DNA of 64,000 nucleotides, from assembly GCA_029834535.1 (NCBI GenBank), contig JAQMWT010000330.1:496001-560000 (forward strand), given 5' to 3'. Shown here piece by piece: positions 10,265-19,674 of this stretch. The notes beneath the pieces are model-generated. The model saw only the letters and a list, made by a program, of their open reading frames with translations. It had not been told where the DNA came from and did no database searches. A program made the position numbers and the translations under genes. The number at the start of each line of letters is the position of its first letter. The stretch's first letter is position 1. This stretch comes from Chrysophaeum taylorii (lineage: Eukaryota; Sar; Pelagophyceae; Pelagomonadales; Pelagomonadaceae).

Positions 10265-11068
10265 TGCGCCGTTGGCCCACAACAGAAAATTGCCTCCGAC
10301 TTTCGAGAGCGTAATACCGAGAGAGCCGCCGGACTTATTTTCCCCCTCGATTCACAAGGTTTTCCGGCATGCAACGCACGTCAAAACCCCGGCTATAATT
10401 CGTCCCAACGAAAAGATATTTTACCAGCAGAAACCAACTGAAGGAGACAACTTCCGAAACCTTTCTGAAAACCTATCAATTATTTCGGACACCACACCAA
10501 AAGATGAGACGTCATGGAGAAACAATCTTCTTCCCAGTTGCTCTGACTGTGTTTAAAGAGTGGGTTGCTCTGACTGTGAGCTCCTCTTATATCTTCGCCG
10601 AGACCAACAAAAGTTGAATCCGCCGCCGATGTTGATCGTGTCCATCATCAGCACCAATGGCGAAGCGCCCGCGGGCAGCTTCGAGATGGCGAATCCGGCG
10701 ACGCCAGCGCCTCCAAGGCGTCGCACAATCCCCGGTACGTATGAACGGGGGGCCGGCCACCTTTGAAAACTGCAGCAGCAAGAAGGGATGGAAGGAACTT
10801 TTTAATCATTAGCAGCAGCCCGATTTTCGTCGTACGCACAGACATACCCGACGTGCGCCGCGTCAGGCGTAAACGTGCGAAACTCGCGAGCGTCGATCGT
10901 CCGCCGAAATACGTACGTACGCTCGTCAGGCGGCGAGGATGTGTCATCGCAACAGAGACCATTATTATCGTCATCATCTGCAGCGCGCCCTCCATCCAGA
11001 CAGACAGAGCCTCGCTCTATCCAAAAATAACTTGTAAAATACGATGGTCGATCGGTCGCCGACAAGGA
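10265..11068. other. Intergenic stretch, about 800 bp
   Basis: Only short open frames without recognisable content are seen on either strand. It holds the upstream region of the GT71-like gene and the downstream region of the deacetylase gene. The near-repeat GAGTGGGTTGCTCTGACTGT around 10,540-10,580 is the only local feature noticed. Confidence 0.5.
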
Positions 11069-12007
11069 TCAGGAGAGGCGGTATTTGCGCCAGACGTGAA
11101 TCGCCGCCCGGAGGACGATGGCGTGGCGCTTGGCGAGGCGGGCCCGGTCGTGGTCGTAGCCGCCCCCAATGACCGTCGCGACGGGGATCTGTCTCCTCAC
11201 ACACTGTTCGATGACGTAGAGGTCGCGGACGTAGATCCCAGTTCGCGTGCAGTCGAACTTGCCGAGGGCGTCGACCTTGTCGACGTCGACGCCGGCGTCG
11301 TAGAGGACGAGGGTTGGTTTGAGGTCGTCGAGGAGAGGGGGGAGGTGGCGTCGGAGGGCCGCGAGAACCTCGGCATCGCCGGACCCCGCGGGAAGGGCAA
11401 CGTCGAGATCGCTCTCGTCACCCCCCAGGTGGGGAAAGGCCTGTCTCGAAAATCCAAAGGGGAAGTTGGCGTCGCAGTGGAGGCTGAAGCACGAGGCGTG
11501 GGTCCCTTTGAGGATGTCGGCCGTGCCGTCGCCCTGGTGCACGTCGCAATCGACGACCAGAGGTCGCCCGGATGCCGCGAGCGCTGCGACGGCGAGGTCG
11601 TTGAGTGCCGTGTAGCCACTTCCGTAATCTCGATGGGCGTGGTGCGTGCCGCCGCCCAGGTTGCACGCGAGGCCGTAGGTCTGCGCGAGATCTGCGGCGA
11701 GGAGCGTTCCGCCGACCTCGAGCGAGGTGCGACGAACGAGCGCCGCGTGGTCTGGTCGCTGTGTGAAACCGATGCGACGCCAGAGGTGCGGCGGCAAGGT
11801 ATCTGTTTCCCAGGCTCGGAGGTACGCGGCGTCGTGCGCGCGATGGAGGGCCTCGCTCGGCGCTTCCGACGGCTCGTAGAACCGCGTCGCGAGACCGCTC
11901 GCCGTCGCCTCGCGCCACAAGTCCTCGAACTTCCACATAGCGAAGCGGTGCGTCTCGGGCCACGGGATGCTATACTGTGGGTGAAACACCATCGGCGGCG
12001 ACCTCAT
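11069..12007 (-). CDS. Histone deacetylase family protein, class IV/AcuC-like
   Basis: The 312-residue ORF starts MRSPPMVFHPQYSIPWPETH, matching the start of short bacterial and plant HDAC-superfamily proteins, so the ATG is probably right. Catalytic signatures are present in order: GGGTHHAHRDYGSGY (tandem His at 122-123), VVDCDVHQGDGT (zinc ligands Asp155 and His157), LYDAGVDVDKVD (third ligand Asp) and GGGYD near the end. It should deacetylate lysine or a small acetylated amine with a zinc cofactor. It lacks transit or membrane segments. Its ATG overlaps the TGA of the upstream small ORF by the tetranucleotide ATGA. Family assignment is firm; whether the target is histone is not. Confidence 0.92.
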   Translation of the reverse strand: MRSPPMVFHPQYSIPWPETHRFAMWKFEDLWREATASGLATRFYEPSEAPSEALHRAHDAAYLRAWETDTLPPHLWRRIGFTQRPDHAALVRRTSLEVGGTLLAADLAQTYGLACNLGGGTHHAHRDYGSGYTALNDLAVAALAASGRPLVVDCDVHQGDGTADILKGTHASCFSLHCDANFPFGFSRQAFPHLGGDESDLDVALPAGSGDAEVLAALRRHLPPLLDDLKPTLVLYDAGVDVDKVDALGKFDCTRTGIYVRDLYVIEQCVRRQIPVATVIGGGYDHDRARLAKRHAIVLRAAIHVWRKYRLS

Positions 12008-12243
12008 TTTTTATCCGGCGGCGGAATTTCGTAGAAGAATTTTAGGCTCGCGTCGTAAGCGGCTTCAACTTTCTCGCGACGGCTCTTGGTGGCGAGCGAC
12101 CGCAGCATCGACGCGACCTCCTCCTCGCGTCCCTCGGACCGCCGCAGCTTCTTTACCGATGATGATTTGTTGTTTGTGGTCGCGGCGAACAGTACGTACC
12201 CGGCGGCGACGAAATTGAGGGCTAAAAGGATGGCATCTCGCAT
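12004..12243 (-). CDS. Small single-pass membrane protein, 79 residues
   Basis: The ORF reads MRDAILLALNFVAAGYVLFA, one hydrophobic segment, then a basic stretch and a helical tail ending FFYEIPPPDKK. A longer version from ATG at 12291 would overlap the divergent neighbour by 28 bp, so 12243 is preferred. Such a shape fits a small mitochondrial inner-membrane protein, but no family is recognised. Its TGA overlaps the deacetylase ATG (ATGA at 12004-12007), suggesting that both are on one transcript or that this is a conserved upstream ORF. Existence as a protein is not certain. Confidence 0.5.
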   Translation of the reverse strand: MRDAILLALNFVAAGYVLFAATTNNKSSSVKKLRRSEGREEEVASMLRSLATKSRREKVEAAYDASLKFFYEIPPPDKK

Positions 12244-12263
12244 CCCTAGAGGAGGGTAAAAGG

Positions 12264-12848
12264 ATGGTGTCCGACGGTCTCGCGAAAGCATCGACGCGCG
12301 TGCTTCTGCGGCTCGCGCGCCAGTACGGTGTCGAAGACGAACTCCCGCGCGGATCCCTCGAGAAGCGGGAGATTATCGCCGTGGTGCGCGAGGCGATCGC
12401 AGCCGCCGAGGCGCGGGCCTCGTCGCGGGCGCGCGCTTCCTTTCTGCGGCGGACCGGCCTCGTCGGCGTGGTTGTCCTTGTCATCGTAGTCCTCCTCCGC
12501 GAGCGCCAGGGGTGGGACTTCTTCGCCGAAAGGCGAACGCTCGCGCGCTACGCCATCGACCTCGGCGCCCCGCTCGCCGCGGCCGCCGTCGCTCTCGCGG
12601 GACTCCTCGACCTCCTCTCGACGTGGCTGCGCGCGAGCGTCCTCGCCTCGTGGGTCCTCACCCCGCGCGGGATGCTCCGGTGGTGCCTCCTCACCGCCTG
12701 GATCCCCTCGTTCCCCGTCTCCCTCCATCACGCCTCGGCCGCCATCGACCTCGCGCCAGTTTTCTTCCTCTGGCTCCTCCGCGTCGCGCAGCGCCGCCTC
12801 GAGAACTTCATCGTAACCAGAATGCGACGCAGACACGCCGGGGCCTGA
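12264..12848 (+). CDS. Predicted integral membrane protein, 194 residues
   Basis: The N-terminal 65 residues are soluble and helical, with a pattern like a small helical DNA- or protein-binding motif (VLLRLARQYGVEDELPRGSL, then REIIAVVREAI). Three or four hydrophobic segments follow: TGLVGVVVLVIVVLL at about 64-79, LGAPLAAAAVALAGLLDLL at about 99-118, MLRWCLLTAWIPSFPVSL and APVFFLWLLRVA. The ATG lies 20 bp from the preferred divergent start of the 79-residue protein, so a shared promoter is likely. The tail is Arg-rich. No family is recognised. Confidence 0.6.
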   Translation: MVSDGLAKASTRVLLRLARQYGVEDELPRGSLEKREIIAVVREAIAAAEARASSRARASFLRRTGLVGVVVLVIVVLLRERQGWDFFAERRTLARYAIDLGAPLAAAAVALAGLLDLLSTWLRASVLASWVLTPRGMLRWCLLTAWIPSFPVSLHHASAAIDLAPVFFLWLLRVAQRRLENFIVTRMRRRHAGA

Positions 12849-13104
12849 CTACCGACTACCGACTTATGATGACGGACGGACGGACGGCGTGAGGGTACGT
12901 ACTGCGTCGATAGATAAGTTGTAGAAGGGAAAACAAACGAAAGACAACAACGACGACACACAACACGAGCCTCTCCACGAAGATCTTCGAGGCTGGACGA
13001 AGAGGGTGCTTGCTTTCTTGTTGTTGCGGGTGCCGTTGGTCTGTCTCTCCGTGTCCTGAGGGCCACATTCATTCATTCATTCATTCATTCCACCGCCACC
13101 ATCA

Positions 13105-13947
13105 TCAAGAAGCGTCAGGCGGCGCTTCTTCGGTAGCGGTGGTTCTGCCATCTTCGGCGGCGGCAGCAGCGGGATCGGGGGCCTCGGCTCGGCGGCGGGA
13201 GCGGGGGGCGTCCGAGCGGCCCCTGCCGCGGCCGCGGCCTCGGGATCTGCCGCGACCGCGACCGCGAGAAACTCCCGGAGCGGGCGCCGGATCCTCGCCC
13301 GGGGGATCGTCCCCGTCCGGCTCGCCGTTGAGGCGCTTCTTGGCGCCGTTGTCATCCTTCTCGACGAAGGAATCGGTCTTGAAGTCCTTCATGAGTTTCT
13401 CAGGCTCTGAAAAAACGAGGCCGTGCATGACCACGTGAGCGCCCGGAGGAAGGTACTGGACGGCAGCGAACGCCGCCCCCAAATTGAAGCCCGCGTCGCT
13501 CTCCTTGAACGCGGCCGGTCGCATCGCGCCCGTGAGCACGACGACCTTGTTCCCAGCGATCGCCGCCTCCTGCACGCCCAGCGCCGTTTTCCACATGGTG
13601 TCCGTACCGTGAGTCACGACGATCGACGTCTCCCGCGCCGAGCGCACCGTCTCCGTGATCAACTCCCGGTCTTCGTCCGTCAGCGACAGCGAGTCCTTTC
13701 GCATCAACTCCTTGTAGCTCACGTGGTGCGCGCACTTGCACCCGCCTGTGTTTCGAGTTCTTCTCCCTCCTCGCGCAATAACGCACGGAGGTAGCTCTTC
13801 ACGATGGGGGTGCCCACCACAAAGTCAGACGCCTCGCTCGAGTACGTCTTGTCGATACTCCCGCCAGTCGTAATCACCTACAAAACCAACGACACCAACT
13901 TTGGCCAACTTCAAAACACGCCGCACCAGCACGCGCTGCTTAGGCAT
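13105..13947 (-). CDS. Single-domain L-asparaginase with Arg/Gly-rich C-terminal tail
   Basis: Exons 13947-13927, 13877-13787 and 13745-13105 give 250 residues. Introns are 49 and 41 bp with GT..AG ends. Splicing yields MPKQRVLVITTGGSIDKTYS, then SYLRGCKCAHHVSYKELM and RKDSLSLTDEDRELI, a colinear match to short bacterial asparaginases. The catalytic threonines lie in TTGGSID and in VVTHGTDTM; VLTGAMRPAAFKESDAGFN and AVQYLPPGAHVVMHG follow. The family body ends near residue 165. About 85 further residues are acidic/Pro-rich, then GRGRGRSRGRGRGRGR. The reaction is asparagine to aspartate plus ammonia. The tail is outside the known domain and may bind RNA or act as a localisation signal. A bacterial origin of the domain is an inference. 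Confidence 0.85.
13746..13786 (-). other. 41-bp GT-AG intron 2 of the asparaginase gene
   Basis: It starts GTGCGT at 13786 and ends ACACAG at 13746 on the minus strand. Removing it joins SYLR to GCKCAHHVSYKELM with the length expected for the family. Leaving it in gives a stop before RKDSL. Confidence 0.75.
13878..13926 (-). other. 49-bp GT-AG intron 1 of the asparaginase gene
   Basis: It starts GTGCGG at 13926 and ends TTGTAG at 13878 on the minus strand. It separates MPKQRVL from VITTGGSID, restoring the conserved first strand of asparaginases. Confidence 0.75.
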
Positions 13948-15737
13948 CGTCCGTTCCTTACTACTGCTCGCGACCACCCAATTAATTCAACGGACCGGTC
14001 AAACCAACGGAATTATTTGGCTGGTCTGGACCTACTTTGGTGGACGCGGGGGGCTGCGAATGCAAGAGCTGCACACGCAGGACATTGGTGCGGGCATTGT
14101 TCGGCGCGTTCTTGCGAGCGTCTTCTGATTCCCGAGGCATTTGTTTACGTCACACAGTTCGCGACGCCAGCGCCGCCGGTTCAACGCCGTTGACTAGACG
14201 CCACGCATCAGCAAGCGAGAGCCCAGAGGTCGTCGCCTCGAGGATCAGGTGTCAGCCTGACATGCGAGCGACGATGCTAAGGCGTCCTTGTTAATCGCGA
14301 CTCGCATCTGCCACTTTACAAGCACCACCTCGCTATTGACTCGCGCCGATCAACTCGGTACCTTTACGACAACAACAAGTTTCGAGGTGGCGTTCGTTTC
14401 AACTTCAAGTCAGTCGGGTGAGCCCTCAGGAAAGTAGAGAGGTCGTTGCTCGCGGTGGGGTGATTGTTGGAGAGTGCGGCGTGTCCGCTACAGAAGAAGA
14501 AGGCTCCTTCTTTCAAACTTGAGATGATGTCGACTTCAAGGACAATATCCTTGGGGCTACCCCCCCGCAGACGTCGATAACACGCTGCTGCTGGTGGGCG
14601 CTGCTGTTGCTGCGCGTCGACGTGGACTCGTCGCCGGTCTCTGTGCGGGCGGTTACGTCCTTAAGCCTACCTTAGTTGAATTGGGGCGAAGTAGGTGAAC
14701 CATCAGTTTTTGGTTTTCGAGTGCAGCCTCGCGCTCCTCAAGTTCAACGACGCGGCGCTTTTGATCATCTTCTGCTTGCGCGTTTCTCCTTCTCTAACAC
14801 GAAGCTATTCTAACTGCCGGAATATTAGCCTGGTACTTGAAAAAACTTCCGCTACTCCATCGCTAGCTTCGAGTCATCCAGCGTAAGAATGTCATCAAAC
14901 GCGATGGTGGCGCACGGAAACGATGGCTGCCCACAGATCGACGATTTGAGACCGCATCGACACTTCGCCGTCGAGTCGCAATCAAGCACTACATCAGTGA
15001 GTAGCGCGATCCTTCCGAGATATCTAGCGACGCGGGTTTCCCATCACACCCCTGGAGGCCTTACCTCCGGTCGACCCATTTCGCCTGCCTTCGAGTAGAG
15101 TATGCGCGGCATGCCAGCGGTCTCGTCTTCGGCGCGTGGGGAGGGCAGCGAGGCGTGCCACGCGCTTGTCAGCCTCAGTCACGCCACATACCCGCACGGA
15201 CCTAATCGACAGCTTCTGTTCCATCGTTCATCGCGAGCGAACCGCCTCTCCCACGACATTGCCGCGGCCATGGGCCGTGCCTATTTACCTCCCTCGCGTC
15301 CTCCGTCACGGGCACCACGAACCAAAGTCGCAAGCAGCGCAGCATTGCGCGCCTAAATCTGCAGTGCCCGCGACATGTCGACCCCGCGGCACTAGGTGGT
15401 AACGTGACCACAGACCAGGAGTAGTATTAGGGAAAGTACGTAAGACTCGGAAGTATTTTATGTCAGGGCAAGCCACGTACCGCTACCCTCTGCCGCCTCC
15501 GGCCGTCAGGACATCATAAAATGCGGATGCCGATCACGGTATTGGGAGTCACCGCATACATACATTAAATAACATTTTACGCCGACACACAGGCATGCCG
15601 TGGTACACTTTGAATCGTTAGGGACCTCTACAGACGAAGCGCACTTTAAAACAGGGGTGGGCGTGTACGCAGTCACCTGTTTGATGTTTTTTGTTCGCCA
15701 CACTCGCCACTTGGTTCCGACTGGGGTTGGTGTTGGC
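13948..15737. other. Gene-poor stretch, 1.8 kb
   Basis: Only short, uninformative open frames are present and base composition is lower in GC than the neighbours. No RNA gene, repeat family or conserved motif was recognised. It may hold old transposon debris or regulatory DNA. Confidence 0.5.
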
Positions 15738-17801
15738 TCACAGACTGCACAGTACGACGACGATTGGATCGACAGACTCGGTGTCGCTGACAGTCAATGT
15801 GCACAAACGGGACGTGCGCCGCGACGACACGTGCTCGAGCCCATTTACTTCGTCACATGAGAGCGATTTCAGTGGCGTCGTCGTGAGTGGCATCGACTTG
15901 ATAGGCTTGGGGATTGCTTCGACCACCTTGATGGCTTCCTCGACTGGCGCGTCCTGCATGACCTCCTTTTGCGAAAAACGCGACTCGATTGGAATCTCCA
16001 CCGGCTTGTCGTCCGCGGCAGGCTCCACTGGCATCTCCACCGGCTTGTCGTCCGCGGCAGGCTCCACTGGCATCTCCACCGGCGTGTCGTCCGCCGCAGG
16101 CTTCACTGGCATCTCCACCCGCGTGTCGTCCGCTGCAGGCTCCACTGGCATCTCCACCGGCGTGTCGTCAACAGCAGGATCCACTCGCATCTCCACCGGC
16201 GTGTCGTCAACAGCAGGATCCACTCGCATCTCCACCGGCGTGTCGTCCGCAACAGGATCCACTGGCTTGTCGTCTGCCGCAGGATCCACTGTTGTCTCCA
16301 CCGACGTATCGTCCGCCGCAGGATCCACTGGCGTCTCCACCGACGTGTCGAGCTCCTCCGGCGTCTCCAACGGCTTGTCCACCGACGTGTCGTCCGTAGC
16401 AGGATCCAATGGCTTGTCGTCCGCCGCAGGATCCACTGGCGTCTCCACCGACGTGTCGAGCTCCTCCGGCGTCCCCAACGGCTTGTCCACCGACGTGTCG
16501 TCCGCAGCAGGATCCAATGGCTTGTCGTCCGCCGCAGGATCCACTGGCGTCTCCACCGACGTGTCGAGCTCCTCCGGCGTCTCCAACGACGCGTCATCAG
16601 CAGCAGGATCCACTGGCTTGTCGTCCGCCGCAGGATCCACTAGCGTCTCCACCGATGTGTCATCAGCAGCAGGATCCACTGGCTTGTCGTCCGCCGCAGG
16701 ATCCACTGGCGTCTCTACCGACGTGTCATGCTCCTCCGGCGTCTCCAACGACGCGTCATCAGCAGCAGGATCCACTGGCTTGTCGTCCGCCGCAGGATCC
16801 ACTGGCGTCTCCACCGACGTGTCATGCTCCTCCGGCGTCTCCAACGACGCGTCATCAGCAGCAGAATCCACTGGCTTGTCGTCCGCCGCAGGATCCACTG
16901 GCGTCTCCACCGACGTGTCGTGCTCCTCCGGCGTCTCCAACGACGCGTCATCAGCAGCAAGATCCACTGGCTTGTCGTCAGCCGCAGGATCCACTGGCGT
17001 CTCCACCGACGTGTCGTGCTCCTCCGGCGTCTCCAACGACGCGTCATCAGCAGCAAGATCCACTGGCTTGTCGTCCGCCGCAGGATCCACTGGCGTCTCC
17101 ACCAGCGAGTCATCAGCAGCGTGCTCCTCCGGCAGCGTCGTCAGCACAGTCTTCAACGGCTTATCATCAGCAGCGTGCTCCTCCGGCAGCGCCGTCAGCG
17201 CAGTCTTCAACGGCTTATCATCAGCAGCGTGCTCCTCCGGCAGCGTCGTCAGCGCAGTCTTCAACGGCTTATCACCAGCAGCATGCTTCGCCTCAACGAC
17301 CACGGTCTGGTCAACCACAGACCCCTTCCTATCTTCCTGCAATGGCACGTCTTGCTCGACTGGCACCGGCTCGACCTTGGCCGTGTCGGCGAGTTCCTCC
17401 TTGGATTCATCATCCTCAAGCTTAGGCGTCTTCGTGAGCGAGTCGTCATCTGCGAGCGCAACCAGCGCGTCGTCCGCCTTCTCCTCGGCACGGACCGTAG
17501 GCGGTTCGACCACTGGATCAATCCTGTCTTCCTCCACTGTCAAGCCTTGCTTCACTACCAACGGCTCGACCTCGACCGGCTCCTCCTTGGTCTCCTCCTC
17601 CCCAAGCTTAGGCACCTCACGCACGCGGGAATCAGTCTTGAGGAACGAGTTCCTCGCCTTGCCGCTCAAGAAACCATGCAATCCCGTCACCCGAGCCGCC
17701 CTCTTCCTTGCCACACGAAGCGAGGACTTCCGCTTGAGCAAAGTCTTCACCGGCTGAGCTGCCATCTCTTGCGAAACGCTTGCGGAATAAGTGGCCGACA
17801 T
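15738..17801 (-). CDS. Acidic tandem-repeat protein, 687 residues
   Basis: ATG at 17801 opens a 687-residue frame. The first 60 residues are basic (LLKRKSSLRVARKRAARV). The rest is acidic and built from degenerate repeats: DTSVETPVDPAADDKPVD and AADDASLETPEEH alternate about ten times, preceded by three LKTALTTLPEEHAADDKP units and followed by VEMPVEPAADDTP units. There is no signal peptide or membrane segment. Such low-complexity acidic proteins may be scaffold, cell-wall-associated or disordered nuclear proteins; no family is recognised. A TATATA element 155 bp upstream supports this strand. The opposite strand is also open for the whole length (a Ser/Gly/Val-rich frame), because the repeat unit length is a multiple of three. 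Confidence 0.6.
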   Translation of the reverse strand: MSATYSASVSQEMAAQPVKTLLKRKSSLRVARKRAARVTGLHGFLSGKARNSFLKTDSRVREVPKLGEEETKEEPVEVEPLVVKQGLTVEEDRIDPVVEPPTVRAEEKADDALVALADDDSLTKTPKLEDDESKEELADTAKVEPVPVEQDVPLQEDRKGSVVDQTVVVEAKHAAGDKPLKTALTTLPEEHAADDKPLKTALTALPEEHAADDKPLKTVLTTLPEEHAADDSLVETPVDPAADDKPVDLAADDASLETPEEHDTSVETPVDPAADDKPVDLAADDASLETPEEHDTSVETPVDPAADDKPVDSAADDASLETPEEHDTSVETPVDPAADDKPVDPAADDASLETPEEHDTSVETPVDPAADDKPVDPAADDTSVETLVDPAADDKPVDPAADDASLETPEELDTSVETPVDPAADDKPLDPAADDTSVDKPLGTPEELDTSVETPVDPAADDKPLDPATDDTSVDKPLETPEELDTSVETPVDPAADDTSVETTVDPAADDKPVDPVADDTPVEMRVDPAVDDTPVEMRVDPAVDDTPVEMPVEPAADDTRVEMPVKPAADDTPVEMPVEPAADDKPVEMPVEPAADDKPVEIPIESRFSQKEVMQDAPVEEAIKVVEAIPKPIKSMPLTTTPLKSLSCDEVNGLEHVSSRRTSRLCTLTVSDTESVDPIVVVLCSL
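16000..17130. repeat. In-frame tandem repeat array inside the acidic protein gene
   Basis: The plus-strand core GGATCCACTGGCTTGTCGTC alternates with GGCGTCTCCACCGACGTGTC in units of mainly 42-96 bp, all multiples of three. Later units (16,560-17,100) are nearly identical, so recent unit duplication is likely. Units at the 5' side of the window are more diverged. Confidence 0.85.
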
Positions 17802-17955
17802 CGAAGGTGCGCAACTATTCGTTTCTGATGATACACAAGGGTAAACGTAAGTACATACTGCTGCGATAGAGACGCAAAATCAAACCACGTCACCGGATTG
17901 AGTTCTGATCGTGCTGTCGTGTGCGCTGTCTCATCAGAAGACTGAGTGACATCCC

Positions 17956-17962
17956 ATATATA
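17956..17962 (-). promoter_or_regulatory. TATA-like element for the acidic repeat gene
   Basis: CTATATATGGG on the minus strand lies about 155 bp upstream of the ATG at 17801. The surrounding 150 bp is AT-richer than the coding region. The call rests on position and motif only. Confidence 0.4.
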
Positions 17963-18357
17963 GGGTACTGGGGCGTCTGTTTCGCTAACCCTTCTGTCCT
18001 TGACCTGTGGTAGCGGCGCGGTAGCGATAGCGTAGCCCCTTCACCACACTCTTGTCACCACCTCATCTGTTCTCCCCATCACCTCTCTTCCCTCTTTACC
18101 CTTCTCTTCAACTTTTCACCGCCTCTTCCCCACCTTCCTTATTCTTATTAATTCGGCGCGCGACGTGGGGGCCTAAGTGGCTCTACTCACCACGATGCCG
18201 TTGGCTTCTAATACAACATCCGGCGCATCGGGAATGCCCGTGGGGCGAATGAGGGTCGTGTGGGCGTTTAAGATGTGCCTTTTGCGCGCTGGGACCACTT
18301 CTAATCTCCTCTTGCTGGGCGCACGGGGAACACTGGCATCAGGGACCGTGAATGCCG

Positions 18358-19345
18358 CTATGAGAAGTCGTCGTCGTTCTCGTCCCCCACCTCCTCCTCG
18401 TCCCCCGCCTCCTCCTCGTCGTCGTATTCGTTGCCCTCGGACACGAAGCGCCAAGAAGCTGGCTTGGAGCCGTAGAAGAAGGTCGGGCGGTTCGCGCGGA
18501 GCCACCCGCTGAAACCGTCGTCAAAGGAAACGAAGATCCAACCCAACCTGACTTTTTTACGACCGTCCTCGTAGTTTTCGTCGGATCCCACCTCGATGGT
18601 GCCGGGCTTCCCCAGTAGCAACCGAAATGACCCGACTACTCCCGGGAACCTTGATGCGCGACCCAACCAACGCCACCACGTCGATCGATCGATAGCTTCG
18701 AGCTGCCACTCGTTTTCCGCGTCCGCGGCACTCCTCAACCTTGACCTCGTGCTCGTCAACGCTCAAGTGCCGCCTCGCATCGAGTTCACCAAGCTGGGTT
18801 GTCACGGTTCCAGCTGCCGTCGACGCTCGCCCGGGACCACTGCCTCGGCGACATCAGGAGTTGGTCTTGATCTGTTCGTAGACGTACTTGAGGTGCGCGG
18901 CGAGGAATTCGACGTTGAGAAACTTGGAACCGGCCTGGCCGATAGTCCGTTCCTTGCCCGAGGCGTAGGATTTGGGTTTAAGATCGCCTATGCCGACTAT
19001 GGCCGATTGTCGGGTCGTTGCCGTAGGGCTTGAGGTCGCCCATATGCCACGAATGTACCTTTCATTGTTCGCATCGAGGAGGACAGTTGAACGCGCAGCG
19101 TCGCTCGGGAGCTGCTGAAGTGCCGCGTCGAGTCGCCACTTGACCGTCGAGAGCTGGGTCCTCCCGAAGAGAGCATGCTCGTCGACGACGCCAGACTCGA
19201 CTTTCATGGCCTCCAGTGATTCGGCGTAGTCGTTCACCTGGCGCTCGAGGGAATTCTCGACGGCCGCGACGCGGAACGGCGATGGTGCTCCATCGCCGCC
19301 GCCGCCTCCCGGCGCGCGGCAGCCCGTTGCGGTTCTCCCGACCAC
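18358..19345 (-). CDS. Possible gene or decayed gene in two open frames, unknown product
   Basis: Two minus-strand frames are suggestive. The frame at 18759-18358 (133 residues) contains WQLEAIDRSTWWRWLGR, LGWIFVSFDDGFSGWL and a very acidic tail (EYDDEEEAGDEEEVGDE). The frame at 19345-18854 lacks an ATG at its start and contains LSTVKWRLDAALQQLPSDAA, NNERYIRGIWA and LAAHLKYVYEQIK. They could be exons of one gene or fragments of a broken one; no consistent splice was found. The first resembles a small beta domain of Tudor or SH3 shape by eye only. Treat as unconfirmed. Confidence 0.3.
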
Positions 19346-19674
19346 GGCGAGCCGCCTCCATCAACACTCTCCTTGGACGTCATCTCTGAGCGCGGCGATA
19401 TGCGTTCATCAAACTAAAACACTCCCGGTCGGTGCACACAAGCACTAAAACACACAGGAAGATGATTGATTGATTGATTGATTGATTTACTCTGCCGCGT
19501 TCCCCCCCGTTCACGCACGCAAAGACACACAGAAAAGGAGCGCGCGAGCCAGAGAGACAGAGAAACAAGAAGAGAAAAAAGGAGCAGGAAGACCGCAGTG
19601 GACAAGCACATGGACCCCACGATTCGGCGGCGGCGGCGCGGGCGGGGAGATGATCAAACAAGGTAGAAGGAGCC

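Noticed and set aside
10763-12034. 423-codon plus-strand ORF
   Set aside because: It is antisense to the well-conserved deacetylase.
15691-17757. 688-codon plus-strand ORF rich in Ser, Gly and Val
   Set aside because: It is the antisense of the acidic repeat gene; the minus strand has a better start and a TATA element upstream.
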